Shown here: in pieces, positions 25,801 to 35,175 of the stretch
How positions within the stretch are numbered: the stretch's first letter is position 1
How the letters are laid out: each line of letters starts with the position of its first letter
From: Sneathiella marina
GTDB lineage: Bacteria > Pseudomonadota > Alphaproteobacteria > Sneathiellales > Sneathiellaceae
DNA length: 64,000 nucleotides
Reading direction: 5' to 3'
Assembly: GCF_023746535.1 (NCBI RefSeq)
Contig: NZ_CP098747.1
Coordinates: 3,399,501 to 3,463,500, forward strand
Notes under the pieces: model-generated
What the model saw: the letters and a program-made list of their open reading frames with translations, nothing else
Told to the model about the DNA's origin: nothing
Database searches by the model: none
Made by a program: the position numbers and the translations under genes

Positions 25801-25825
25801 AAAGGGGCCATATGGCCCCTTTTTT
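25801..25825. terminator. Bidirectional intrinsic terminator
   Basis: The palindrome GGGGCCATATGGCCCC (25804-25819), flanked by A-runs and a T-run (25820-25825), sits between the convergent chemoreceptor and iron-binding-protein genes and can stop transcription from both sides. Confidence 0.9.
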
Positions 25826-25842
25826 CTGATCCGGCAGCTGTA

Positions 25843-26865
25843 CTAGCGCCAGCCAACCCGATCAAATATTTTTACTGCTTCAATCTGGGCTTCAGCAACT
25901 TTATCAAGGCTGACTTCATCAGCTTTAAAGTTTCCCCAACCTTGAACTGTTTCATCAATTTCAACGCCATCCTTAACCGGGAACTCATAGTTTGACGATG
26001 CATAGAATTCCTGTGCTTTATCATCGGAGAGGAATTCAATCAGCTTAATTGCCGCTTCCTTGTTTTTTGCAGACTTCGTTACAGCTGCACCGGAAATATT
26101 GATATGGGCTCCCCGGTCGTCCTGGTTAGGCCAAAAAATTGCAACTTTCTCAACAGCGTCTCTTTGCTCCTGATCCTTGGCATTTTGCATCTTGCCATAA
26201 TAGTAGGTATTGCCGATGGCAATATCACATTCGCCTGCGGCAACCGCTTTAATTTGATCTCGGTCGCCACCTTGTGGCTTTCTCGCAAGATTATCTTTTA
26301 CGCCCTGTGCCCATTTCTCAGCAGCCTCTGCGCCTTGGTGAACAATGATTGAAGCCAGGAGGGACTGATTATAAACATTATTCGAAGACCTTACACAAAT
26401 ACGGCCTTTCCACTTCGGATCCGCTAAATCCTCATACGTGGACAACTCCTTTGGTTCAACCCGGTCTTTCGAATGAAAAAACACTCTGCTTCTGGCAGAT
26501 AATCCGTACCAATGGCCGTTCGGATCTCTATATTGCGATGGAATATTATTTTCCAGCTTGTCCGACTTCACGGGTTGGAGAACGCCAGCATCCTCATGTG
26601 CCGCAAGACGGCTGATATCGACGGTCAGAACAACATCGGCCGGGCTGTTCATGCCTTCCGCTTTCAATCTTTCCAGCATGCCCTTCTTTGCAAAGACAAC
26701 ATTCACTTTAGTTCCTGTTTCCTTTTCAAATTCATCAAGGATTGGGCGAATGAGGCTTTCTTGCCGATAAGAATAAAGATTGACTTCATCCGACAACGCA
26801 GGCGCAGCCGTTGAAATAAAAGTGAGAGCGGCACAGGCCGACAATAGGGACGTTGAAAAGCGCAT
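25843..26865 (-). CDS. Ferric iron ABC transporter substrate-binding protein
   Basis: A 340-residue periplasmic protein with signal peptide cleaved after about residue 25 (APALS-DEV). It follows the FutA/FbpA ferric-binding pattern: VNLYSYRQESLI at the mature start, SPADVVLTVD, YGLSARSRVFFHSKD and the tyrosine-rich GNTYYYGKM loop that ligates Fe3+. No permease or ATPase gene is adjacent in the window. Two Fur-like boxes lie just upstream of the start, consistent with iron-repressed expression. Confidence 0.92.
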   Translation of the reverse strand: MRFSTSLLSACAALTFISTAAPALSDEVNLYSYRQESLIRPILDEFEKETGTKVNVVFAKKGMLERLKAEGMNSPADVVLTVDISRLAAHEDAGVLQPVKSDKLENNIPSQYRDPNGHWYGLSARSRVFFHSKDRVEPKELSTYEDLADPKWKGRICVRSSNNVYNQSLLASIIVHQGAEAAEKWAQGVKDNLARKPQGGDRDQIKAVAAGECDIAIGNTYYYGKMQNAKDQEQRDAVEKVAIFWPNQDDRGAHINISGAAVTKSAKNKEAAIKLIEFLSDDKAQEFYASSNYEFPVKDGVEIDETVQGWGNFKADEVSLDKVAEAQIEAVKIFDRVGWR

Positions 26866-26880
26866 CTTGTTTCCTTAATT

Positions 26881-26948
26881 GATAATGCAAACCATTCTTA
26901 ATATGAGAAAGGTTTAGTACGGAAATATGGTTATTGCAAGTCATTATC
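26881..26948 (-). promoter_or_regulatory. Two Fur-like boxes upstream of the iron-binding protein gene
   Basis: Bases 26881-26899 match the classical 19-base Fur consensus (GATAATGATAATCATTATC) at about 14 positions, and bases 26930-26948, ending TCATTATC, match at about 14 as well. They lie 16 and 65 bases before the start codon, where bound repressor would block the promoter. In Alphaproteobacteria Irr or RirA could use related sites. Confidence 0.5.
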
Positions 26949-27151
26949 AATTTCATTGTGACAAAAGACATCAGTTTCGCTTACTCATTGCTATAAATGC
27001 AATTTTACGCACAACTGGCAAAATATGCTGAGGGCAAACATGCCGAAGAACTATCTTCGGGCTAAATTATTCGAATCAATTGAGGGCTTTTCTAATAGTT
27101 TTTCCGGTTATCTTCAGCCGGAATAGTCTGCGAAATTCTCTTGCGTGCATC

Positions 27152-28219
27152 CTAAAGCGGCGTATCCACGCCAACACTTTCTGTTATTGACGAATATCCT
27201 TGTTTTCGCAACAACTTGGCGACACCCTTTCCAATATCATGCGCAACATATGGCCCGCGATATACCATTGCCGTATAAAGTTGAAGTAAAGATGCACCAG
27301 CTTTGATCCGCATCAACGCATCCTCCGCAGTCTCGATGCCACCCACGCCAATCAGCGGTATTTTCCCGCTTGTCGCTCTATACATATCTTTCAATACCGA
27401 CAGAGAGATCGATTTAAGGGGTGTACCGCTCAACCCGCCCGCTTCAACAGCGTGCTTGCTCTGTAAGCTGTGAGGCCGACTAATTGTTGTATTACTGATG
27501 ATCAGCCCGTCCAGCGAATACTCAAGAGCTGCGGCTGCGATATCTGCTTTGTCATCATCTGTGAGATCAGGAGCAATTTTCAGCAAGATCGGAAACGAGC
27601 GAAGACCGCCTGATACCAAATCGTTCCGTGTTTCATGAAGACGGCCTAGTAGCTCCTCAAGCTCTTCCTTTCCATGCAATGATCGCAGGCCAGGTGTATT
27701 GGGAGAAGAAATATTAACAGTGACGTAATCGGCAAGGGGGGCAAGCTTTTGCATACCCAAGACATAGTCATGCATCCGATCCGTGCTGTCTTTATTTGCA
27801 CCCAGATTTGCGCCGACAATGCCGGGGCTCTTACGACTTGAAAAATTTGCGGCAGCAACATCCAAACCTTGATTGTTGAACCCAAGTCGATTGACGATTG
27901 CATTATCTGCTCTCATTCGAAAAATTCTCGGCTTAGGATTACCGGCTTGTGCAAATGGTGTAACACTGCCCGCCTCAATGAAGCCAAACCCTAGCTGGGC
28001 CAGCGGGTCCAGAACTTCAGCATTTTTATCATATCCAGCAGAAAGCCCGATGGGTGTTGGAAAATCGAGCCCAAATACATTCGACTGCAATATAGGATCC
28101 GGCTCTGATTTCACGGCTGGTAACAAGCCGGACTTCAATGCTTTGATGGAAAGGTTATGCGCATCCTCCGCATCAAGGGAAAAAAACAAGGGTTTCGCAA
28201 GCCGATATAAAAGGGACAT
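27152..28219 (-). CDS. pyrD: Dihydroorotate dehydrogenase (quinone), class 2
   Basis: A 355-residue class 2 enzyme oxidising dihydroorotate to orotate in pyrimidine synthesis and passing electrons to membrane quinone. It has the class 2 N-terminal amphipathic extension (LLYRLAKPLFFSLDAEDAHNLS), FGLDFPTPIGLSAGYDKNAE, FIEAGSVTPFAQAGNPKPR, catalytic Ser in VTVNISSPNTPGLR, and IPLIGVGGIETAEDAL. The ATG at 28219 is used; a TTG three codons earlier would overlap the upstream DUF952 stop by 4 bases. The DUF952 gene is immediately upstream, forming a two-gene operon. Confidence 0.94.
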   Translation of the reverse strand: MSLLYRLAKPLFFSLDAEDAHNLSIKALKSGLLPAVKSEPDPILQSNVFGLDFPTPIGLSAGYDKNAEVLDPLAQLGFGFIEAGSVTPFAQAGNPKPRIFRMRADNAIVNRLGFNNQGLDVAAANFSSRKSPGIVGANLGANKDSTDRMHDYVLGMQKLAPLADYVTVNISSPNTPGLRSLHGKEELEELLGRLHETRNDLVSGGLRSFPILLKIAPDLTDDDKADIAAAALEYSLDGLIISNTTISRPHSLQSKHAVEAGGLSGTPLKSISLSVLKDMYRATSGKIPLIGVGGIETAEDALMRIKAGASLLQLYTAMVYRGPYVAHDIGKGVAKLLRKQGYSSITESVGVDTPL

Positions 28220-28224
28220 TCTTT

Positions 28225-28566
28225 TCAAGCCAAATCCGGAAACACATGCAGATTATCCGCACCCAGCGGTAATTCTATCACCGAAATGGCTTTCGATGGG
28301 TCAAGGGCGCCATATAAATGCGGAAAAAGCACTCCGGCGCGTGCGGGTTCCCAAACCAGCGCCTCACCCAAATCATCTGCCTCGACAGCCAATAGTACAA
28401 GATTTGTAACACCAGCTCGATGCTTTGCGGCACTTTCAACAACAGTTTCCTTCGTCGAAAAATGAATGAATCCATCTTTCAGGTCATTTTCCGTGCCCCC
28501 ATAAGCTCCCTCTTTTACAGCACGGTTCCAGCTGTCTTTATCCGCCATGTGATAGATAACCGTCAT
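28225..28566 (-). CDS. DUF952 family protein
   Basis: A 113-residue protein with the DUF952 pattern: TVIYHMADKDSWNRAVKEGAY near the start, DLKDGFIHFSTKE, then ALVWEPARAGVLFPHLYGAL. The family has a fold resembling ADP-ribosyl-transferase-like enzymes but no proven function. The ATG at 28566 gives the usual family length; a TTG reading to 28662 adds 32 residues with no similarity to the family. pyrD follows 5 bases after its stop, an arrangement that suggests cotranscription. Confidence 0.85.
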   Translation of the reverse strand: MTVIYHMADKDSWNRAVKEGAYGGTENDLKDGFIHFSTKETVVESAAKHRAGVTNLVLLAVEADDLGEALVWEPARAGVLFPHLYGALDPSKAISVIELPLGADNLHVFPDLA

Positions 28567-28725
28567 CTCATTTTCGTCCGTTAAAAATTTTTGCAAACCT
28601 ACAGGATGACTGAGGGCTTGCACAGTAAAATCAAATTCTTTTGAATAGCTCGCCTGGGACAAGACTTGCCCCGGATATCGCTTATCTGATAGATAGAATG
28701 CCTTATCTTATAAGGAATATTGGCA

Positions 28726-29571
28726 ATGGCAGGTGTTTATTTTTATAACGGGGATTGGCATGATGAATGTCCAAAAGTTCTAGGACCAACAGATCATTCG
28801 TTCTGGATGGCGTCAACTGTCTTTGATGGTGCGCGTTCTTTTCAAGGAATGGCTCCTGACTTGGATTTACATTGTGCGCGTCTTGCCCGATCTGCTTTGG
28901 CCTTGGGGTATAATCCAACAATGGAAGATGGTGAAGTTCTGGACCTGTGCGAACAGGCGGTTAAAAAGCTTCCTAAGGAATCAGAACTCTATATTCGCCC
29001 AATGTATTTTGCCCGCGGTGGATTTATTGATCCTGATCCAGAATCGGCGGAATTCATACTCGCAGTTTATGACAGCCCAATGCCGGAAGCTCACGGTTTC
29101 ACAGCTCATTTTTCCCGATTGAGGCGACCGGCCAATGACATGGCGCCAACGGACGCAAAGGCTTCTTGCCTATATCCGAATTCCGGCAGGGCAATGGTTG
29201 AAGCAAACCGAGCTGGATTTGACAATGCAATTTTAATGGATTCCAACAATAATGTCGCAGAATTTGCCACCTCCAATTTATGGACGGTCAAAGATGGCGT
29301 GGCGTTCACTCCTGCTGAAAACGGCTGCTTTCTTGCCGGCATTACACGCAGCCGGATTAAGAAGCTTGCCGATATGGCTGGCATTGAGGTTCAGGAAACT
29401 CATATGACCAAGGAAGATGTTCTTACGGCGGATGAAGTTTTCAATAGCGGAAATTTCGGCAAGGTTCTGCCCGTCACCCGCGTCGACGACACGGAATTTC
29501 AGCCCGGACCAGTGAGCCGCAAGCTCAGGGACATGTATATGGACTTTTCCCGTGACAATCAGATATTCTAA
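28726..29571 (+). CDS. Class IV aminotransferase (branched-chain aminotransferase-like)
   Basis: A 281-residue PLP enzyme of fold type IV. The PLP-binding Lys is Lys145 in DAKASCLYPNSGRAM, and EFATSNLWTVKDG with CFLAGITRSRI gives the phosphate-binding region. RPMYFARGG resembles the branched-chain aminotransferase substrate loop. It could be IlvE or a related D-amino-acid or aminodeoxychorismate-lyase family member; IlvE-like is favoured by overall motif order. The ATG at 28726 follows AAGGA by 9 bases; a TTG at 28720 is too close to that site. Confidence 0.85.
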   Translation: MAGVYFYNGDWHDECPKVLGPTDHSFWMASTVFDGARSFQGMAPDLDLHCARLARSALALGYNPTMEDGEVLDLCEQAVKKLPKESELYIRPMYFARGGFIDPDPESAEFILAVYDSPMPEAHGFTAHFSRLRRPANDMAPTDAKASCLYPNSGRAMVEANRAGFDNAILMDSNNNVAEFATSNLWTVKDGVAFTPAENGCFLAGITRSRIKKLADMAGIEVQETHMTKEDVLTADEVFNSGNFGKVLPVTRVDDTEFQPGPVSRKLRDMYMDFSRDNQIF

Positions 29572-29598
29572 GTATCCGGCCGGCGTTAAAAGCGCCCG

Positions 29599-31188
29599 TT
29601 AATTAGCGCCAAGATTTTCGCCGGCCAACACGCGATCGATCAACGATATCGTTTCCTCTATGCCATATAGAGCAATAAAAGACCCCATGCGCGGCCCCTG
29701 ACTTTGACCGAGTAAAGTTTCGTAGAGCGCCTTGAACCAGTCCCTCAGGTTTTCAAAGTCGTTATCATTCCCGACTTGGAAAACCTGATTTTGGATGTCA
29801 CTTGCCTCAGCATTTTCAGGTAATTCCTTGAGTAATGCTACAAGCTGCATCAGCGCCGTCCGCTCTTTTTCCGTTGGCAACCGGTATTGCTTGGTTGGTT
29901 TAACAAAATCCCTGTAATAGTCGATAGCGTATCCTACCAGTTTATCAAGCTCAGGGTTGGTAGCGGCAGTTGCCCCTTCCGCATAGCGCGAAATAAATCC
30001 CCATAAAACAGATGGCTCATCCGCGTTGACGACGGCAGCCAGGTTCAAAAGAATACCGAAAGTGAGGGGCAATCCCTCACTGGGAGGATGCCCCGCATGG
30101 ATATGCCAAACCGGATTGGCGTATTGTTGCTTGGCATCCTGTTCCGGAAACTTTGAAAGGAACGTGAAATATTCATCCACAGCTTTCGGAATGACATCAA
30201 AATGCAGCCGTTTGGCTTTTTTGGGATTTTGATACATGTAAAGCGACAAACTTTCAGGTGACGCATATTTAAGCCACTCTTCAATCGTGATGCCATTCCC
30301 TTTGGATTTAGAGATTTTTTTCCCGTCCTGGTCCAGGAAAAGCTCGTAGTTGAAACCCTCAGGCGGACGCTTTCCTAATATACGAACAATCTTGCTGGAC
30401 AATGTGACACTATCGATTAAATCCTTGCCCGCCATTTCATAATCCACGTCGAGTGCATGCCAGCGCATGGCCCAGTCAACCTTCCATTGAAGCTTGCAAT
30501 GCCCGCCTGTTACAGGAACAGTGACCATTTCGTCTGTATCAGGATCTTTGTAAGTAACGGTTCCGGAAGTTTCATCCCGAGAGACTATTGGCTCTTGAAG
30601 AACGACGCCTGTCCGCGGACAAATCGGCAAAAACGGGGAGTAAGTCGCTCGCCGCTCTGGGCCCAAAGTCGGTAGGATCACGTTGATAATGGCATCATAA
30701 TGCTTCAAAACCAGCAACAACGTGTCATCAAACAGACCAGATTTATAGCATTCTGTTGATGACCGAAATTCATACTCAAAGCCAAATTGATCCAGAAATG
30801 CCTGGAGCCGTGCGTTATTATGTTCGCCAAAACTGTTATGTGTACCAAATGGATCCGGTACAACCGTCAGTGGCTTATTGAGATTCTCGGTCAGCAGATC
30901 CTGATTAGGCACATTGTCGGGCACTTTCCGCAAACCATCCATGTCATCAGAAAAGGCAATCAGGCGTGCTGGAATATCGGAAAGAAGGCTGAAGGCGTGA
31001 CGCACCATGGACGTCCGTGCCACTTCACCAAAAGTGCCCAGATGAGGCAGCCCAGAAGGCCCGTAACCCGTTTCAAATAACACATACCCTTTTTCTGGAG
31101 CACCCTTGGAATAACGGTCCACAAGCTTTTTTGCCTCGACAAATGCCCAGGAGTTGCTTGATAGTGCAATTTCGGCGTCAGATGACAT
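29599..31188 (-). CDS. lysK: Lysyl-tRNA synthetase, class I
   Basis: A 529-residue class I lysyl-tRNA synthetase, the archaeal-type form also used by many Alphaproteobacteria in place of class II LysS. The HIGH-equivalent is in [16 protein letters not shown] and the KMSKS-equivalent in [14 protein letters not shown]. The C-terminal part is the helical anticodon-binding region. The ATG at 31188 follows GGAGA by 7 bases. It is divergent from the helicase gene with 103 bases between starts, and convergent with the aminotransferase gene. Confidence 0.95.
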   Translation of the reverse strand: MSSDAEIALSSNSWAFVEAKKLVDRYSKGAPEKGYVLFETGYGPSGLPHLGTFGEVARTSMVRHAFSLLSDIPARLIAFSDDMDGLRKVPDNVPNQDLLTENLNKPLTVVPDPFGTHNSFGEHNNARLQAFLDQFGFEYEFRSSTECYKSGLFDDTLLLVLKHYDAIINVILPTLGPERRATYSPFLPICPRTGVVLQEPIVSRDETSGTVTYKDPDTDEMVTVPVTGGHCKLQWKVDWAMRWHALDVDYEMAGKDLIDSVTLSSKIVRILGKRPPEGFNYELFLDQDGKKISKSKGNGITIEEWLKYASPESLSLYMYQNPKKAKRLHFDVIPKAVDEYFTFLSKFPEQDAKQQYANPVWHIHAGHPPSEGLPLTFGILLNLAAVVNADEPSVLWGFISRYAEGATAATNPELDKLVGYAIDYYRDFVKPTKQYRLPTEKERTALMQLVALLKELPENAEASDIQNQVFQVGNDNDFENLRDWFKALYETLLGQSQGPRMGSFIALYGIEETISLIDRVLAGENLGAN

Positions 31189-31291
31189 GAGTATCTCCAA
31201 GAAAACGCAGTGTTTGAATCGCGCGGAATGTAGGCGTACAAAAGGATCGCGTCAACGACCGCAGCCGAAAAAGTATGGCAACCAAGGAAAA

Positions 31292-34066
31292 ATGAACCAA
31301 AATTCAGACAGACATACACCCGGCGGAGAAATTAAACTGCCCAATGTTCCGGTTTTGGTTGCCAGTGGTGATCAGGTAACCTGGTTATCGACCGAAGGAG
31401 AAATCGAAACCACCAGCCTTCAGGAAGCGGCGGTTCGAATCAACAAAACGCCTCCCCTCGTCGTTCATCGATTAAATATTGCCAGGCGTTTAGGCGTAAA
31501 TCCTTTTCCGGCATTCGATCTGCTCGAACTTTTTGCGTTTACCCATCCCGCAGAGACCTGCTTGCCGACGGCGAGAGGACTGGCAAAAGCTGTCGGTTTG
31601 ACGCCGTCAGCGGATCCAGAAGAACAGGCGCTCGGCCTGTTCGAGGCAATGAATACCCTTTTATTAAGATTAACAGGTTTAATTGATAATAACAGGAAAT
31701 CAGCTGCCGCAATTGCGATGGTCATGGGCCAAGCTGGTTGGAATTGGGCGCCCTCGGTCCTCAGCGCGGTCGGGATGCCGGACAGTAAAAGTCGTTTCGG
31801 AGGCCTTGATACCTGGACGGGCCTGTCTGAATGGCCTGATTTTGCTCCTGAACCTCCAGCTGATGATATTGCCGTGAGCGAATTTGAAGCCCGTGCCCGG
31901 CTTAAAGAATTGCTGGGAGATAATGCTGAATCCCGCCCGCAACAAGCGGATTTCAGTGCTATGACGTCCCATGCCTTTGTGCCGCGAGACCAAGCCGAGA
32001 CACCAAATATTGTGTTGGCTGAAGCGGGAACCGGGACCGGGAAAACTCTCGGCTATATTTCACCTGCCAGTATTTGGGCGGAAAAGAATGGGGTTGCCGT
32101 CTGGATTTCAACATATACAAAAAACCTGCAACGACAAATTGACGATGAGCTGGACCGCCTTTACCCATCATCTTCAGAAAAATCTGAAAAAGCCGTCGTG
32201 CGAAAAGGTCGGGAAAACTACTTGTGTTTGCTCAATTTTGAAGAAGCTTTGCAAGGTGGCGCCGCACAAAAATCCGAGCAAATCTCTCTTGGCCTGGTTG
32301 CCCGATGGATCAGCGCGACGAGGGACGGTGATATGGTGGGAGGCGATTTCCCCAGCTGGCTTATGGAGCTGGAAGGCAGATCACGTATTACCCGATTGGC
32401 GGACCGCCGCGGTGAATGTATTTTTTCAGCCTGTTCTCACTACCGCAAATGCTTTATTGAAAAATCAACGCGCAAATCCCGCAAGGCGGATATTGTCATT
32501 GCCAATCACGCCCTTGTCATGATCAACGCAGCGACCCGCCCGGACGACCCCAATTTACCCAAAAGATATGTCTTTGATGAGGGGCATCATCTTTTCGAAG
32601 CCGCCGACAGTGCGTTTGCTGCCCATCTTACCGGGCAGGAAACAGCGGAACTTAGACGCTGGATCGCAGGAAGCGATACCGGACGAAAGAGTAGAATGCG
32701 AGGCCTTGAGAATCGTTTATCGGATCTGATTGGCGAGGATGAAGAGGGAAAAGAAGCTTTACAACAGGCCGTTCAAGCCGCCCGTAAATTGCCATCGGAG
32801 GGGTGGATGTCTCGCGTTCGGGAGGGCGCGCCCAATGGCCCAATGGAGGAATTCTTGGTGCATATTCGCGGACAGGTGTTGGCGAGATGTGGTCAACCGG
32901 ATAGCCCTTATTCGGTTGAATGTCCGGCGGGAGAATTTACCCCTGAAATCTTACCTTCTGCTAAAAAGCTTGATAGCGCTCTAAAAGCTCTTTCAACACC
33001 GCTCACATCACTCGCAAAAACACTCCTGAAAAAACTGGATGAGGAAGCGGAGGAGCTCGAAACAGCGACCCGCCACCGCATAGATGCCGCCGTACAAGGT
33101 ATCGCGCGCAGAAATAATCTTTCCATTGCGCCCTGGCGCGCCGTCTTGAAAGGACTCGAAGACCCAACACCGGATAAATTTGTCGATTGGCTGGCCATTG
33201 ATCGGATAGGTGGCCGTGATCTCGATCTGGGATATTACCGAAGTTATATCGACCCCACCGAGCCATTTGCCGAAACAATTTTAAAACCATCCCACGGTGT
33301 TGTCATTACGTCGGCAACCTTACGAGATAACTACGAGGATGCAGAAAGCTGGCAATCTGCTGATATGCGGACGGGCGCACATCATCTCGTCTTACCGCCT
33401 GCGCGCGTCCATTTGGCATCTCCATTTGATTTCGCCAAGCAAACCAAGGTGATTGTCGTCACCGATGTCCGCAGAGACCATATGAAGGAAGTCTCGGCCG
33501 CTTATCGGGAGCTTTGTATTGCCTCCGGCGGTGGGGCGCTTGGTCTCTTTACGGCTATATGGCGGCTACGGGCGGTGCATGAGAATATTCGCGCGCCCCT
33601 TGCAGCGGCTGGCCTCGACCTTTATGCCCAACATCAGGATGCTTTGGATACCTCGACACTCGTCGACATCTTTCGTGAAGAAGAAAACTCGGTTCTATTG
33701 GGCACGGACGCCGTCAGAGACGGCGTCGACGTTCCAGGGCGTTCTCTTCGGCTTATTGTTTTTGATCGCATGCCCTGGCCACGCCCGGATTTAAAGCACA
33801 AAGCCCGAAAGAAAGCTTTTGGAGGGAGCCGGTACGATGACAAGCTCACCCGCCTAAAGCTTAAGCAGGCCTATGGCAGATTATTGCGCCGAGAAGACGA
33901 TTTCGGAGTTTTTGTCCTTCTCGATAGCATGATGCCCTCTCGACTTGTATCTGCATTTCCGCCGGAAGTTGAAATCCAGCGATTAGGCTTGAAAGACGCC
34001 ATTACTCTGACCCGAAATTTCATTGCAGAAAAAGAACAGGCAATTAGTAAAAATATCATTGGATAA
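31292..34066 (+). CDS. DinG/XPD-type ATP-dependent DNA helicase
   Basis: A 924-residue superfamily 2 helicase. Residues 1-230 form an N-terminal region I cannot assign. Walker A AEAGTGTGKT is at 243-252, followed by an Fe-S cluster region with Cys312, Cys376, Cys381 and Cys387, as in XPD/DinG. The DEAH-equivalent is DEGH at 429-432. C-terminal motifs include SATLR, and GTDAVRDGVDVPGRSLR followed by KLKQAYGRLLRRE (motifs V and VI). It probably unwinds 5'-overhang or R-loop structures in repair. The start follows AAGGA. A TerB-domain gene follows 60 bases downstream. Confidence 0.9.
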   Translation: MNQNSDRHTPGGEIKLPNVPVLVASGDQVTWLSTEGEIETTSLQEAAVRINKTPPLVVHRLNIARRLGVNPFPAFDLLELFAFTHPAETCLPTARGLAKAVGLTPSADPEEQALGLFEAMNTLLLRLTGLIDNNRKSAAAIAMVMGQAGWNWAPSVLSAVGMPDSKSRFGGLDTWTGLSEWPDFAPEPPADDIAVSEFEARARLKELLGDNAESRPQQADFSAMTSHAFVPRDQAETPNIVLAEAGTGTGKTLGYISPASIWAEKNGVAVWISTYTKNLQRQIDDELDRLYPSSSEKSEKAVVRKGRENYLCLLNFEEALQGGAAQKSEQISLGLVARWISATRDGDMVGGDFPSWLMELEGRSRITRLADRRGECIFSACSHYRKCFIEKSTRKSRKADIVIANHALVMINAATRPDDPNLPKRYVFDEGHHLFEAADSAFAAHLTGQETAELRRWIAGSDTGRKSRMRGLENRLSDLIGEDEEGKEALQQAVQAARKLPSEGWMSRVREGAPNGPMEEFLVHIRGQVLARCGQPDSPYSVECPAGEFTPEILPSAKKLDSALKALSTPLTSLAKTLLKKLDEEAEELETATRHRIDAAVQGIARRNNLSIAPWRAVLKGLEDPTPDKFVDWLAIDRIGGRDLDLGYYRSYIDPTEPFAETILKPSHGVVITSATLRDNYEDAESWQSADMRTGAHHLVLPPARVHLASPFDFAKQTKVIVVTDVRRDHMKEVSAAYRELCIASGGGALGLFTAIWRLRAVHENIRAPLAAAGLDLYAQHQDALDTSTLVDIFREEENSVLLGTDAVRDGVDVPGRSLRLIVFDRMPWPRPDLKHKARKKAFGGSRYDDKLTRLKLKQAYGRLLRREDDFGVFVLLDSMMPSRLVSAFPPEVEIQRLGLKDAITLTRNFIAEKEQAISKNIIG

Positions 34067-34126
34067 ACCTCATTGAACCCCATATTCTGACAGAGTAATT
34101 TTATTTAGAACCGGAGAAACCGTCGC

Positions 34127-34537
34127 ATGACGACACTCAACCTGCATACCGCCCTGATTACCACCATGGTTATCGTTTCTGCATCAGACCAGGAAATGAC
34201 GGACCGCGAGCTTTTCACAATCGGTGAAATTGTCCGCACCCTGCCTATGTTTTCTGAGTATGACGAAGAACATCTACCGGACGATGCAACATCTTGCGTT
34301 GAAATGCTCAATGGTGATCAGGCACTTGAGGATATCGTCGCAAAAATCCGGGCTGTCCTGCCCAAAAAACTTTATGATACAGCGTATGCCCTAGCTTGTG
34401 ATATTGCCGTATGTGATGGCCAACTCAGCCAGGAAGAACTTCGTATGCTTGAAATGCTGAGACATGGCCTTGACGTTGACCGGTTAACCGCCGCCGCTAT
34501 CGAACGCGGTGCAGCCGTGCGCTTCACACGCCTTTAA
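34127..34537 (+). CDS. TerB-family (tellurite resistance TerB-like) protein
   Basis: A 136-residue acidic helical protein. LHTALITTMVIVSASDQEMTDREL and YALACDIAVCDGQLSQEELRMLEML are the two halves of the TerB fold, whose paired acidic helices bind metal. It is a single TerB-like domain, not part of a tellurite ter operon. It sits just downstream of the DinG-type helicase on the same strand and is likely cotranscribed. Role unknown. Confidence 0.88.
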   Translation: MTTLNLHTALITTMVIVSASDQEMTDRELFTIGEIVRTLPMFSEYDEEHLPDDATSCVEMLNGDQALEDIVAKIRAVLPKKLYDTAYALACDIAVCDGQLSQEELRMLEMLRHGLDVDRLTAAAIERGAAVRFTRL

Positions 34538-34623
34538 GGGCATATGCCGCCCTAACAAGTAATTGCCAAACGGCTGACTTTCTATAATATTCTTTTTATA
34601 ACAAAAAGGGTAAGGGGAGCAGT

Positions 34624-35169
34624 ATGGGGGAAATTCGGGATGTCCCAGTTGGATTCTTGGGTTTGGGAGATGTCGGGCGACCGGTTCTTCGGCGATTGAA
34701 AGAACAAGGCGCAGCAATCCACGCAACAAGCAGATCACCTGCGCTCCGTTATAAAATGGCGCGCGATGCGATTGACTTATGCGGCACACCGGGTGAAATC
34801 AACAGCAAGATCAAAAATGGATTAATTGTTTTAATGTTGTCCCAACAAAGACTAATCGATGCTTTCCTGACGGGAGAGGATGGATTGCTTGCCAATCTGA
34901 CGCCAGGCGCCTTGATTATAGATCTTGGTCAAACATCCGCTGATACGACAAGAATGCTCGCTGCTCAGGTTGGAGAAAAAGGCGCTCATTGGCTGGATGC
35001 ACCTGCACTGGGAACGGAGCAGGAAGCCCTTGAGGGAAATCTGACAATTCGAGTGGGAGGTCGTGCTGAAGATTTTGCAAGAGCAATGCCCCTTCTGGAG
35101 GCCATTAGTCAGGATATCCGCCATGTAGGTGAGTTGGGCGCCGGTCAGGAAGCCGTCGCAACGGCATAA
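34624..35169 (+). CDS. Stand-alone NAD-binding half of a 3-hydroxyisobutyrate dehydrogenase-family protein
   Basis: A 181-residue protein. GFLGLGDVGRPVLRRL is the dinucleotide motif, and DAPALGTEQEALEGNLTIRVGG the substrate-loop region of the beta-hydroxyacid dehydrogenase family. Full members have about 290 residues with a C-terminal helical domain carrying the catalytic Lys just after a GxGxxxK motif. Here the chain stops at GELGAGQEAVATA, with Val where Lys should be. So it lacks the catalytic Lys and the dimer domain: either a degenerate gene or a repurposed NAD(P)-binding domain. The reading frame itself is intact with a good AAGGGGAG ribosome site. The next gene, convergent, begins to end 6 bases later. 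Confidence 0.8.
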   Translation: MGEIRDVPVGFLGLGDVGRPVLRRLKEQGAAIHATSRSPALRYKMARDAIDLCGTPGEINSKIKNGLIVLMLSQQRLIDAFLTGEDGLLANLTPGALIIDLGQTSADTTRMLAAQVGEKGAHWLDAPALGTEQEALEGNLTIRVGGRAEDFARAMPLLEAISQDIRHVGELGAGQEAVATA

Positions 35170-35175
35170 TTATCA

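Noticed and set aside
28567-28662. N-terminal extension of DUF952 from a TTG
   Set aside because: The extension shows no family similarity and the ATG at 28566 gives the normal length.
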